Origin: Myxococcales bacterium
GTDB lineage: Bacteria > Myxococcota > Polyangia > Polyangiales > Polyangiaceae
NCBI GenBank assembly: GCA_020430865.1
Contig: JAGQIY010001369.1
Location: 1-16,897 of the forward strand
Length of the DNA stretch: 16,897 nucleotides
Direction: 5' to 3'
A model generated the notes under the pieces. The model made no database searches. It saw only the letters and a list, made by a program, of their open reading frames with translations, and was not told the DNA's origin. A program made the position numbers and the translations under genes. Positions 1 to 8,862 of this stretch are shown one piece after another (position 1 is the first letter of the stretch; each line of letters starts with the position of its first letter).

Positions 1-79
1 ACGAGTGCGGAACTGGACCCTTGACGACTCTCGTTTTTTTGGGGGTGGCCCGGTTTCCGTCGGCGAAAGGCCGCCGCGC

Positions 80-1471
80 ATGGTCGGGGCCGTGAGCGCT
101 CTGGGCGTCGCGTGCGGGACCCTGCTCGCACCGGGGGTGAGCGCCCAACCGGCGGCCCCCACCGCCGCCAGCTCGGCACCCGAGACTCGAGCCAGCAGCG
201 CTGCGGTCGAGCAGCCCTGTCCCCCCACCCTCTCCGCGCTGAGCGGCGTGGCCTGCGACCTGGGGGTACAGCTCGGCGACGCGCTCGGAAGACGCGACTC
301 TGGCGCTCTGGTGATCCCGGGTCCGCTCCAGTCCGACGCTCAGCTCGAGCGCAGCGCAGAGCTCGCGCAACGCATCGCCCGCGTCGTCGCAGGCAAGGTC
401 GGAGGCAAGGCGCATGGCACCCAGACGACTCGCGGAGCGGCCCAGCTCGCCGCTCGGTCGCGAGCCTTCCTGTTCCTGGATCTGCGCATCGCCCACGGCC
501 AGCTCGAGGTGACCGCCGACGTCTATCGTCCGGTGAAGGGCTTCTGGGCCCGAGTTCGCAATCCCAACCCGGAGCCGCTCAAGCACGCCTTCACGAGTCG
601 ACCGCTCGACGCCGAGGTGCGCAGCTTCTTCCCCACGGTTCCACTGGTCGCGGGAAAGGTGCTGAAGGTCAAGGCGCCAGAGTCCCAGGTCCTGGCTCTC
701 GGCTGTGGCGACGTCGATGGAGACTCCGCGCTCGAGCTCGTCGCCGTTGGCCGCTCGGCCATCCACGTGGGGCGGATCCGTGGCGGCAAGTTCGTCGCCT
801 CGGCGCGCCGGACCTGGGCGGGGCTATCCCCCGTCGCGCCGGTGCCACTGCGGGAGCCCATCGCCACCGTGAGCATCAGCCGAGGCGAGCACGTGGACGT
901 CGGGCTCACGGATCGGGCCAAGGGGTTTCGCTTCGACGTGAAGCTGACTCCTCTCGCCACCCTCGATCTGCCGCTGCCATGGCCCGGCAACGGCTGCATC
1001 GAGACCTATCAGACGCTGCTCGGCCGCAGAGAGCGTCCGTGCAAGGCGACGGACGCGCCTTCGAGCGCCCCCGGCTACGAGCACCGCGGGGACGCCGTGG
1101 CGGGCGCCTCCTTGATCGATGCCACGGGGAAACGACATCAGTACCGCGCCCTGCGCGCGGCCAAGGAAGAGCGGGTGGACCTGCGGAGCGATCGGGGCGG
1201 GCGAGCCTCGCTGGGGAACCTGGGCGCTCAGCTCGCCATGGGTGACCTCGACGGCGATGGTGCCCCCGAGCTGATCGCGTCGACGCCGAGCATGGTGCCC
1301 GCCGAGGATGCCTTGATCGTCTACTCGTGGCAGGAACCTGCACAACCAGCCGAGCGCCTGCGGATCGCTGCACCGGGAGGCGTCAGCGCTGTCGCAGCGT
1401 GCCCCGCGGAGGACACCGCGCGCGCCTACCTGGTAGCGGCGGTGGGCGACGAGCTTTGGTTGATCCGATGA
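80..1471 (+). CDS. Secreted FG-GAP/VCBS-repeat protein
   Basis: Probably an exported protein of unknown function. The ATG at 80 is preceded by a GAAAGG ribosome-binding site and gives an N-terminus that reads as a signal peptide (hydrophobic stretch, likely cleavage after GVSA, about residue 22). A GTG at position 5 in the same frame is possible but adds a polar 25-residue extension, and the frame is open to the window edge. Two calcium-loop motifs of the FG-GAP/VCBS type are visible, DVDGDSALEL (coded near 710-740) and DLDGDGAPEL (near 1245-1275), which suggests part of a beta-propeller. Between the signal peptide and the first repeat is an unassigned domain of about 150 residues. The stop overlaps the ATG of the next gene (ATGA), so the two are probably translationally coupled. 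The export and repeat assignments are fairly secure; the role is unknown. Confidence 0.75.
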   Translation: MVGAVSALGVACGTLLAPGVSAQPAAPTAASSAPETRASSAAVEQPCPPTLSALSGVACDLGVQLGDALGRRDSGALVIPGPLQSDAQLERSAELAQRIARVVAGKVGGKAHGTQTTRGAAQLAARSRAFLFLDLRIAHGQLEVTADVYRPVKGFWARVRNPNPEPLKHAFTSRPLDAEVRSFFPTVPLVAGKVLKVKAPESQVLALGCGDVDGDSALELVAVGRSAIHVGRIRGGKFVASARRTWAGLSPVAPVPLREPIATVSISRGEHVDVGLTDRAKGFRFDVKLTPLATLDLPLPWPGNGCIETYQTLLGRRERPCKATDAPSSAPGYEHRGDAVAGASLIDATGKRHQYRALRAAKEERVDLRSDRGGRASLGNLGAQLAMGDLDGDGAPELIASTPSMVPAEDALIVYSWQEPAQPAERLRIAAPGGVSAVAACPAEDTARAYLVAAVGDELWLIR

Positions 1472-2772
1472 GCGCCCTCCTCGGTCGTCGCGCGTGGCTG
1501 GTCGGAGCTGGGCTCTGCGCCATCTCCGCGGGGAGGCACGCCTGGGCGATGGGGCGCACTCCGCTCGGCGGTATCCTCCGCTTCGAGCTGCCTTGGGCCG
1601 TCTCCCAGCTGGATCCTCACGAGCTCTACGACGCGTGCGCTGCGCTGTTCGGACCCGCGATCTGCGATCCGCTGTACGACCTGGACGCCCACGGCCGAGC
1701 CTACCCGGCGCTCGCCGACGGCCCGCCCCGAGCCAGCGGACATGGCTGGCACATCAAGCTGCGTCCCAACCTGGTCTCGGGCCTCGGGCGTGCCGTCGGC
1801 CCGGCGGACGTGCACTGGTCGCTCGTGCGCGCGAAGGCGCGCGCCGCGCGGGGGCTGCTGGCAGAGTTCGGCGCCGTGAGGGTCATGGCCGACGGCGTGG
1901 CCTTCGAGCGCGGGAGCGCGACCAATCTCACGCGAGCGCTGGCCAGCCCATGCTGCGCCATATTACCGCGCGGATTCGACTCACGCCGCCCCGACGGAAC
2001 AGGGGCATTGACCGCGCGACCGTCTGGCGGAGGCCTGGTGTTGCGCCGCAACCCGCGCGCGGCGCGGGGCGCCTCCTTCCTGGAACAGATCACGCTGCGG
2101 CCGTCACGCTCGATCGCCGACGCGCTGCGGGCCTTCGAGAGCGGAGCGGTGGACGTCGGCTGGCTGGGTGACGGGCTGCATCGCCGGCGTCCAGGCGCCC
2201 AACCCTTCAAGGCGCCCCAGGTCGGCTGGGTCGTGCTGCGCACCGGAAGCCAGGCGGGCGCCTGGGCGGCGCCGGGAGTTGCGCAGAGCCTGGTGGATGG
2301 ACTGCCTCGGGGCAGCCTCAGCCGCTTCGGCCTGAACCCGACGGGCAGCGGCTCCACCCGCTGGGGTGGAGGCGACGCCGAGCTCGGTGTCGACGCGACC
2401 GCGCCTTTCCTGGTCGAGGTCGCCGAGGCCATCGCCAGCACGCTCAGCAAGAGCGGACATCAGCTGCGGGTCGCTCGACTACCACCTGCGGAGCTCGCGC
2501 TTCGGCGTCGCGTCGGAGGGTTTGCCTTGATGCTCGACGTGGTGCGCAATTTCGGCCTGGGCGCCGCTCTGGACAACCTCGCGCTGCTCACCGCCGCGAA
2601 CCCAGCGCTCGCCAATCGCCCGCCGCGGCTCGCGAGCACCAGCGCGGCGCAGCTCGCCCGTTCGTTGCCGCTAGGAATCGTGGGAGAGCTGCGCCCAGCG
2701 GGCTACTTCGCCGGCAGCTGGCGAGAGCTCTCTGGCTGGGACTTCGGCAGAGTGTACGTTGCCAAGCGCTGA
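1468..2772 (+). CDS. ABC-type solute-binding protein, family 5-like, without transporter genes
   Basis: A 434-residue protein resembling the extracellular solute-binding family 5 (peptide/nickel type). Family-like stretches are SQLDPHELYDA (about 47-57), CDPLYDLDAHGRAYPALADG (66-85), WHIKLRPNLVSG (94-105), the A-D-V-x-W-S-L-x-R-A segment (113-122), and further on ALASP and the GTGAL turn. The N-terminus has paired arginines (R7, R8) followed by a hydrophobic run, which is a twin-arginine-like or ordinary signal peptide; there is no lipobox. The start was chosen because its ATG overlaps the previous stop; an in-frame start further upstream would lie wholly inside the FG-GAP gene. At 434 residues it is shorter than the usual 500 or more of the family. 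No permease or ATPase gene lies beside it, so a sensor or binding role is as possible as transport. The substrate cannot be read from the sequence. Confidence 0.72.
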   Translation: MSALLGRRAWLVGAGLCAISAGRHAWAMGRTPLGGILRFELPWAVSQLDPHELYDACAALFGPAICDPLYDLDAHGRAYPALADGPPRASGHGWHIKLRPNLVSGLGRAVGPADVHWSLVRAKARAARGLLAEFGAVRVMADGVAFERGSATNLTRALASPCCAILPRGFDSRRPDGTGALTARPSGGGLVLRRNPRAARGASFLEQITLRPSRSIADALRAFESGAVDVGWLGDGLHRRRPGAQPFKAPQVGWVVLRTGSQAGAWAAPGVAQSLVDGLPRGSLSRFGLNPTGSGSTRWGGGDAELGVDATAPFLVEVAEAIASTLSKSGHQLRVARLPPAELALRRRVGGFALMLDVVRNFGLGAALDNLALLTAANPALANRPPRLASTSAAQLARSLPLGIVGELRPAGYFAGSWRELSGWDFGRVYVAKR

Positions 2773-2777
2773 CCGCG

Positions 2778-3329
2778 TCAACGATCGGGCTCCACCAGGA
2801 CGATGCTGGAGCCTCCCGACGGCCGGGTGTGCACCACTCGCGCGCCGTGCGCCCGCGCGATCACCTGCAGAGCGTCGTAAGGGGTCACGCGGGTCAGCTC
2901 GGCGGTGACCTCCCCGGCGACGCCCTCCCCGATCACCAGGTTGAAGCCACCAGCATGCGCGAGGAAGCGCAACGCCTCCTGCAGATCCGCACGGCGCAGC
3001 TTCACGTCGATTCGACGCCGCGTACCGACGTGCAGCGGGGGTGGCTCGGGCGTGACGATGCGCTTGATCGCGAAGCGTGGAGTGGGCGATCGAGGCTCGT
3101 CCAGAACGCGCGTGGGCGCACCGTCAGCGGCTGAGGGGCGGCTGCCCCCACCCCGCGAGTCCTCGTCGTAGTCGAGTAGGGCGCGGTCCAGCTCCTCACG
3201 GGTGGGGACCGCCGAGGGTGCTTCGACGCCGGCCGCCGGTGCGCCAGGCGCACACCCTCCCCCCCACATTCCCAGGAACACGCAGCTCAGCCAGACCACC
3301 TCGAGGCGCCAGCGGTTGCGACCCGGCAC
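2778..3329 (-). CDS. STN (secretin N-terminal-like) domain envelope protein
   Basis: A 183-residue exported protein. Residues 107-168 resemble the short N-terminal STN/secretin_N fold of PilQ and TonB-dependent receptors: IDVKLRRADLQEALRFLAHA, then an N-L-V-I-G-E-x-V-x-G-x-V-T segment and T-P-Y-D-A-L-Q-V-I. No secretin barrel domain follows, so this is an orphan domain. The N-terminus has a basic start, the hydrophobic run VVWLSCVFLGMW and GGGC at 23-26. This is lipoprotein-like, but the residue at -3 is Gly instead of Leu, so lipidation is uncertain. The GTG start at 3329 lies one base after the stop of the receiver-GGDEF gene, with GGGGAAG a few bases upstream, pointing to translational coupling. 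An ATG at 3386 in the same frame would only fit if the upstream gene ended early. The gene converges with the solute-binding gene, with 5 bp between stops. Confidence 0.7.
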   Translation of the reverse strand: MPGRNRWRLEVVWLSCVFLGMWGGGCAPGAPAAGVEAPSAVPTREELDRALLDYDEDSRGGGSRPSAADGAPTRVLDEPRSPTPRFAIKRIVTPEPPPLHVGTRRRIDVKLRRADLQEALRFLAHAGGFNLVIGEGVAGEVTAELTRVTPYDALQVIARAHGARVVHTRPSGGSSIVLVEPDR

Positions 3330-3330
3330 G

Positions 3331-4324
3331 TCACTTCCCCGCTGCGTCACTGGCGATCGGCTCCTGAAGAATGCGATCGCGGCCACCTCGCTTGGCGGCG
3401 TACAGCGCCTGGTCGGCGCGCTCGACGATCTCTCGGGTCACGAAGTCGGTGTCCAGATCCGCGGACGCGACGCCGCCGCTGAACGTGATGGTGCGCTCGT
3501 CACCCGTCGCGAAGATCACGGGTTGCGATCTCAACGCCTCTTGAATGCGCCGTCCCGCCGCGACCCGCGGCGGCGTCAGTGCCTCTGAGCAACACCGCGA
3601 ACTCTTCGCCTCCAAGGCGATAGGCGTGATCCGAACGGCGCAGGGTGGACTGGATGCACTGGGAGACCAGCACCAAGACGCGGTCGCCCTCGGCATGCCC
3701 GAACAGGTCATTCACCGACTTGAAATGATCGATGTCGATCAGCAGCAGGCTGATCGGTTCGCGATGGCGCTCGGCGAACGCCGTCTCACGGCTCAACGCA
3801 CGCTCGAAGTCGCGACGATTCGAGAGGCCGGTCAGCGGATCGGTGGTCGCTTGCTGTTCCGCACGGCGAAGGCGCAGGTTCACGTTGAACTCTCGCCGTC
3901 GCTTCTCGATCAACGCCTTCACACGGGCGACGAGCACCGGGCCGCGGTAGGGCTTGGCGAGGTGATCGTACGCGCCGTGCTGAATGCCGCGGATCACGTC
4001 TTCCTCGTCGTTGGCGTGCGCGGTCAGTAGCACGACCGGGATGCCGGACATCTCGGGATCCGAGCTGAGTCGCGCCAGCACCTCGTAGCCGTCCATCACT
4101 GGCATCATCACGTCCAGCACGATGACGCAGATGTTCTCGGGTGCCTCGCGCACGACGTTGAGCGCGGCCTGGCCATCCTCGGCCTCGAGCACCTTCATCC
4201 CCGCACGGGAAAGCCAGCGCGACGTCAGCAGGCGTGTGGCTGCGTCGTCGTCCACCACCAGCACGGTGTCCGGGGGCGGAGGCAGCGAGAGGCTACTGGG
4301 CGGGGCGTCGGAGCGTTCGGTCAT
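3331..4324 (-). CDS. Receiver-GGDEF diguanylate cyclase (PleD-like), apparently frameshifted
   Basis: Predicted c-di-GMP synthase controlled by phosphorylation. Residues 19-135 are a complete receiver: acidic pocket D25-D26, phosphoacceptor D71 in VLDVMMP, T101 and K124-P125. Residues 158 onward are a GGDEF domain with the TDPLTGLSNRR opening, the metal-binding region IDIDHFKSVND, the signature GGEEF at 238-242 and an RRSD inhibitory-site motif at 229-232. Just after LLRGTDAAA the reading frame runs out of register and stops at 3500. The rest of the domain (VAAGRRIQEALRS, the T-F-S-G-G-V segment, ADQALYAAKRGGRD) continues in another frame to a stop at 3331. Removing one base from the CCC run at 3564-3566 restores a single open frame. 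This may be a sequencing error or a real mutation. If real, the 274-residue product lacks the end of the cyclase domain. The following STN gene starts one base after the restored stop. Confidence 0.8.
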
Positions 4325-4334
4325 GACGGGAGCC

Positions 4335-4360
4335 GCGACCGGGGAACGATCCCCGGTCGC
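4335..4360 (-). promoter_or_regulatory. Perfect 11-bp inverted repeat in the leader of the receiver-GGDEF gene
   Basis: GCGACCGGGGA, a 4-base spacer, then its exact complement TCCCCGGTCGC. The right-hand end, as read on the minus strand, is 10 bases upstream of the ATG. No purine-rich ribosome-binding site lies between the repeat and the start codon. It could be a mRNA hairpin affecting initiation or an operator for a dimeric regulator. It is not followed by a T tract in either direction, so it is a poor intrinsic terminator. Confidence 0.55.
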
Positions 4361-4371
4361 AAGCTAAACCC

Positions 4372-4385
4372 GGAGTATACACTCC
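4372..4385 (-). promoter_or_regulatory. Probable -10 box inside a small palindrome
   Basis: On the minus strand the sequence reads GGAGTGTATACTCC, with 5-bp arms GGAGT/ACTCC. It contains TATACT (4379 to 4374), a 5/6 match to the sigma-70 -10 box in otherwise GC-rich DNA. No good -35 is visible at 16-18 bp upstream. A start of transcription near 4367 would place the 11-bp inverted repeat in a leader of about 43 bases. The overlap of palindrome and -10 suggests repression by a factor binding there, but this is inference. Confidence 0.4.
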
Positions 4386-4405
4386 ATGCCTCGGAGGTCT
4401 TTTTC

Positions 4406-5173
4406 TCACTTCGGCTGCATACGCAGGGCGGCGTCCAGACGGATGCACTCGCCATTCAGCATGCTGTTTTGCACGATGTGCAGCGCCAGATCCGCGTACT
4501 CCGTGGGGTTTCCCAGGCGGGGGGGGAACGGAACGTTGGCGGCCAGTGCGGCGCGAGCCTCCTCTGGAAGGCCGGCGAGCATGGGCGTGTCGAAGAGCCC
4601 TGGTGCGATGGACACCAGACGGATCCCGGAACGCGCGAGCTCCCGGGCGATGGGCAGCGTCATTCCAACGACCCCTGCCTTCGAGGCGCTGTACGCGGCC
4701 TGTCCGATCTGACCATCGAACGCGGCGATGGACGCGGTGGTGACGATCACGCCTCGCTCCCCTCCGGCGTCGGCTTCGCCCTCAGTCATCGCCTGGGCGC
4801 ACAAGCGGATCATGTTGAACATGCCGACCAGGTTCACGTTCACCGTCAGCGCGAACAGGTCCAGCGGAAACGGTCCATGCTTGCCCAGCGTGCGCATCGC
4901 GGTACCGATGCCGGCGCAGCCGACTGCGATGTGCAGGCCACCCAGCTCCTTGGCGGTAGCGATGGCGGCTTGCATCTGCGGCTCCGAGGTGACGTCGGTC
5001 TCGACGAAGCGAACCTTGTCCCCGAGCTCCTTGGCCAAGGCCTCGCCGACCTCCTTCGCCTTGTCCGCGACGACCACTCCCTTGGCGCCGGCGTCGAGCA
5101 GCGCGCGCACCGTCGCAGCGCCCAGACCCGAAGCACCACCCGTAACCAGAGCAACCTTATCCTGAACTTTCAC
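4406..5173 (-). CDS. Short-chain dehydrogenase, 3-hydroxyacyl-CoA dehydrogenase type 2-like
   Basis: A 255-residue classical SDR, probably NAD-dependent, oxidising a 3-hydroxyacyl-CoA or similar secondary alcohol. Visible features are the cofactor loop TGGASGLG (11-18), D37 after the second strand (typical of NAD preference), D60 in ETDVTS, and the catalytic set N114, S148, Y161 and K165 (AYSASKAG). The region PGLFDTPML (191-199) and the C-terminal [13 protein letters not shown] are characteristic of the HSD10/type-2 hydroxyacyl-CoA dehydrogenase group, and the length matches. The usual NAG motif reads GCAG (85-88), with Gly where Asn is expected. The start was set at the GTG at 5173 because GGAGG sits five bases upstream; a TTG at 5185 in frame would place that ribosome-binding site inside the gene. 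It follows the lipoprotein gene by 35 bp on the same strand. The exact substrate is unproven. Confidence 0.85.
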   Translation of the reverse strand: MKVQDKVALVTGGASGLGAATVRALLDAGAKGVVVADKAKEVGEALAKELGDKVRFVETDVTSEPQMQAAIATAKELGGLHIAVGCAGIGTAMRTLGKHGPFPLDLFALTVNVNLVGMFNMIRLCAQAMTEGEADAGGERGVIVTTASIAAFDGQIGQAAYSASKAGVVGMTLPIARELARSGIRLVSIAPGLFDTPMLAGLPEEARAALAANVPFPPRLGNPTEYADLALHIVQNSMLNGECIRLDAALRMQPK

Positions 5174-5186
5174 TCTAACCTCCAAC

Positions 5187-5202
5187 GCGAGGCATACCTC
5201 GC
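5187..5202 (-). repeat. Small inverted repeat between lipoprotein and SDR genes
   Basis: GCGAGG, a 4-base loop, CCTCGC: perfect 6-bp arms lying 6 bases after the lipoprotein stop and just ahead of the SDR ribosome-binding site. It could be a weak hairpin that modulates the second gene. There is no T tract. Confidence 0.35.
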
Positions 5203-5208
5203 ACGTGC

Positions 5209-5979
5209 CTATTCCGGCAGCTCTTCCGGCATACCCACGTCACCACCGTTCTTGACGAAGTCGATGATGGCGAGGCCGAGCGCCGTGTCCGCCTTCTCGC
5301 ATTTCTTGCTCACCGTGCCCATGCTCGCGCCCTTGCATGCCTGGCGGCGCTTCGAGTAGGCGGCGTCCACCTTCTCGTCGTTGCGCAGGGTGTCGCGCAT
5401 CTTCCCGCCCAGGTGCTTCCAGTTGAGCGTCGGGTACTTTGCCTTGGGCGGCAGCTTGGTCGTGAGTTCTTCGGGCGCCAGCGTCACGCAGGAGCCGTCC
5501 CAGCGCAGTGCGTCGTAGCCGCCCATACCGCTGACCTGCATGCCCCCCTTCGGTGGCGCGCGCTTGGCCAGGATGATCACCTCTTCATCGAAGACCAGGT
5601 AGTCGTCGGAGGCGCTCGCGCCACCGGAGGCGTTCCAGGCCTTGGTCTTGCGCGTCAAATATCCGCGCGTAAACGGCGTTCCCTTGCGGAACAGCTTCAA
5701 GGCGACACCCATGTAGGTACCCCTGCACAGGCGCTCCACGAAGGGCTTTGGAGGTGTGCACACATCCGCCTTGGAGTCGGCGCAGTCCTTGGGCAAGCCG
5801 ACGGGCTTCTCCTCCGCGGAGTCAGGCGCAGCCTCGGGTTCGGAAGCCGGCTCCTCTGCCTTGGCAGACTTCGCCGCGGGCGCCGGCTCCGGCGGAGGCG
5901 GCTCGGGGTCTGGAGCGGCGCCACCACAACCGACTGCGAGCAGGGACAGCGACACGAGACTGGCGATGGAAGTGCGCAT
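5209..5979 (-). CDS. Uncharacterised lipoprotein
   Basis: A 256-residue protein I do not recognise as a named family. From the ATG at 5979 it begins [18 protein letters not shown], a clear lipoprotein signal with lipobox LAVGC, so Cys18 should be lipidated. A TTG four codons upstream is possible but less likely. Residues of about 20-65 are a Pro/Glu/Ala-rich flexible tether. The remaining ~190 residues look globular and hold several cysteines (in [27 protein letters not shown] and KKCEKAD) that could form disulfides, which fits an envelope location. The basic, lysine-rich C-terminal half is notable. It sits between glmS (84 bp upstream, with a strong hairpin in the gap) and the SDR gene (35 bp downstream), all on the minus strand. 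No function can be assigned. Confidence 0.72.
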   Translation of the reverse strand: MRTSIASLVSLSLLAVGCGGAAPDPEPPPPEPAPAAKSAKAEEPASEPEAAPDSAEEKPVGLPKDCADSKADVCTPPKPFVERLCRGTYMGVALKLFRKGTPFTRGYLTRKTKAWNASGGASASDDYLVFDEEVIILAKRAPPKGGMQVSGMGGYDALRWDGSCVTLAPEELTTKLPPKAKYPTLNWKHLGGKMRDTLRNDEKVDAAYSKRRQACKGASMGTVSKKCEKADTALGLAIIDFVKNGGDVGMPEELPE

Positions 5980-6023
5980 CGCCGCAACCAAACCGGATCG
6001 TCCGGTGGCGTCAACCGCACAGG

Positions 6024-6051
6024 CCGACGGCCCCGCGACGGGCGCCGTCGG
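6024..6051 (-). terminator. Strong hairpin downstream of glmS
   Basis: Arms CCGACGGC (6024-6031) and GCCGTCGG (6044-6051) pair perfectly. Inside them CCCG/CGGG pair around a CGA loop with one bulged C, giving a 12-bp GC-rich stem. It begins 12 bases after the glmS stop and ends 44 bases before the lipoprotein ATG. There is no U tract, so it would be a non-canonical terminator, an attenuator or an mRNA-stabilising hairpin. Confidence 0.45.
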
Positions 6052-6063
6052 TTGCGGAGCACG

Positions 6064-7896
<1,833 letters not shown>

Positions 7897-8108
7897 GTGT
7901 CGCCTCTTTCCTCAACCGAGTGTCTAGCTCGAACGCGCGTGCACCGATTCCCATACCCGGGAGGTGGCAAACACCCGCCCAGATTGCGCTGTGGTAGCGT
8001 CCCCCGCTGGTTGCGGCAATCGATGATGCTGCGTGACGCCTCGCGGGCTGGACCAACCGAGCGGCCGTCAATGGCGCTTCGCTGCGGCTCGCTGCGACCG
8101 CGTCAGCA

Positions 8109-8127
8109 CCAGGTCTGCGGTACCTGG
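8109..8127 (-). terminator. Hairpin directly after the last gene of the atp cluster
   Basis: CCAGGT and ACCTGG form perfect 6-bp arms around a 7-base loop, starting one base after the stop codon of the 236-residue membrane protein as read on the minus strand. No T tract follows. The position suggests a 3' end or mRNA-stabilising element for the atp transcript. The rest of the 232-bp gap to glmS (7897-8128) shows no other gene or clear structure; glmS presumably has its promoter there, but I see no strong -35/-10 pair. Confidence 0.35.
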
Positions 8128-8128
8128 C

Positions 8129-8839
8129 TCAGTAGGGATTGTCGCCGGAGGGCGGCGTCGGCGGCTTCGGCGCGGCAGGGGGCTCGGGCGCGGTCGCGGG
8201 CGGGAACGCTGCCTTGGGCTGCGACGGAGGGGCCGGCGCGGGCTCCGCTGGAGCGCGCGGCTTGGTGGTCGATTTGGGAGCGGGGCTCCCGCTCTTCGGC
8301 GGACTCGCTGGTTTCGGCGCCGTTACGGAAGGCGTCGCCGCGCTGGGCGTCTCCGGCACGCTGACCTCGGGGTCATCGACCTCGGGCGGTGCCGGCGCCG
8401 AGACGGAGGGGGGCACCACGCCGGGTTCCGTCACGGAAATTCCGTCGGGCGTGCTCGCGGTTGGCGCCTCTGGACGCTCGGGCGGTGCGCTCGACTGAGC
8501 CGCGCTCGCGCTGGGCTCAGCCTGGGTCGCCGGAGCATGATCTCCCATGAACTTGGTCACGATCACGAAGGCCAGGAGACCAACGCCAGCCACCAGACCG
8601 AGCTTCGCCAGGGGCGGCAGCCCAGCCTTCTTGCTCGCCTTGGACGAGCCTGCGTCCGAGCTGCGATCGTCGTCGTCCTCGTCCTCGTCCAGAGGGCGAG
8701 CCTTGGCGATCGGCTGACTCGACGACCGCTTCCTGGGCGCCTCGGTGACCTCGCGAGCGGGCAAGCCGTGCGCCTTCGCGCGCTCGCTCTTGACCCGCTG
8801 CTGCTTGCGCTTTTTCCGCGAGGTTTTCTTGGCTGCCAT
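8129..8839 (-). CDS. Single-pass membrane protein with Pro-rich exported tail, downstream of atpG
   Basis: A 236-residue protein of no recognised family. It starts with a very basic segment (MAAKKTSRKKRKQQRVKSER), then an acidic patch (DEDEDDDD, 51-58), one transmembrane helix at about 77-97 (LAKLGLVAGVGLLAFVIVTKF), and about 140 residues rich in Pro, Ala, Ser and Glu ending in GDNPY. The positive-inside rule puts the basic N-terminus in the cytosol and the Pro-rich tail in the periplasm. The layout recalls TonB-like or cell-wall-spanning proteins, but no TonB C-terminal domain is present. The ATG follows the atpG stop by 23 bp, so it is probably the last cistron of the atp operon, in the place where atpD is usual. 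No strong ribosome-binding site is visible. A role in ATP synthase assembly is only a guess from position. Confidence 0.68.
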   Translation of the reverse strand: MAAKKTSRKKRKQQRVKSERAKAHGLPAREVTEAPRKRSSSQPIAKARPLDEDEDDDDRSSDAGSSKASKKAGLPPLAKLGLVAGVGLLAFVIVTKFMGDHAPATQAEPSASAAQSSAPPERPEAPTASTPDGISVTEPGVVPPSVSAPAPPEVDDPEVSVPETPSAATPSVTAPKPASPPKSGSPAPKSTTKPRAPAEPAPAPPSQPKAAFPPATAPEPPAAPKPPTPPSGDNPY

Positions 8840-8862
8840 GACTGGACCGAGGTGCGCCTAGC

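Noticed and set aside
1327..1467. N-terminal extension of the solute-binding protein by 47 codons
   Set aside because: It lies inside the FG-GAP gene, is Arg-rich and would bury the signal peptide; the ATGA overlap gives a natural start at 1468.
7897..8128. Possible glmS ribozyme/riboswitch
   Set aside because: That element is known mainly from Firmicutes; no conserved core or cleavage context was recognisable in this GC-rich leader.
8022..8364. Plus-strand frame starting ATGATG in the glmS upstream gap
   Set aside because: It runs into the antisense of the Pro-rich membrane protein, has no ribosome-binding site, and its composition is Arg/Ala/Ser-rich without structure.
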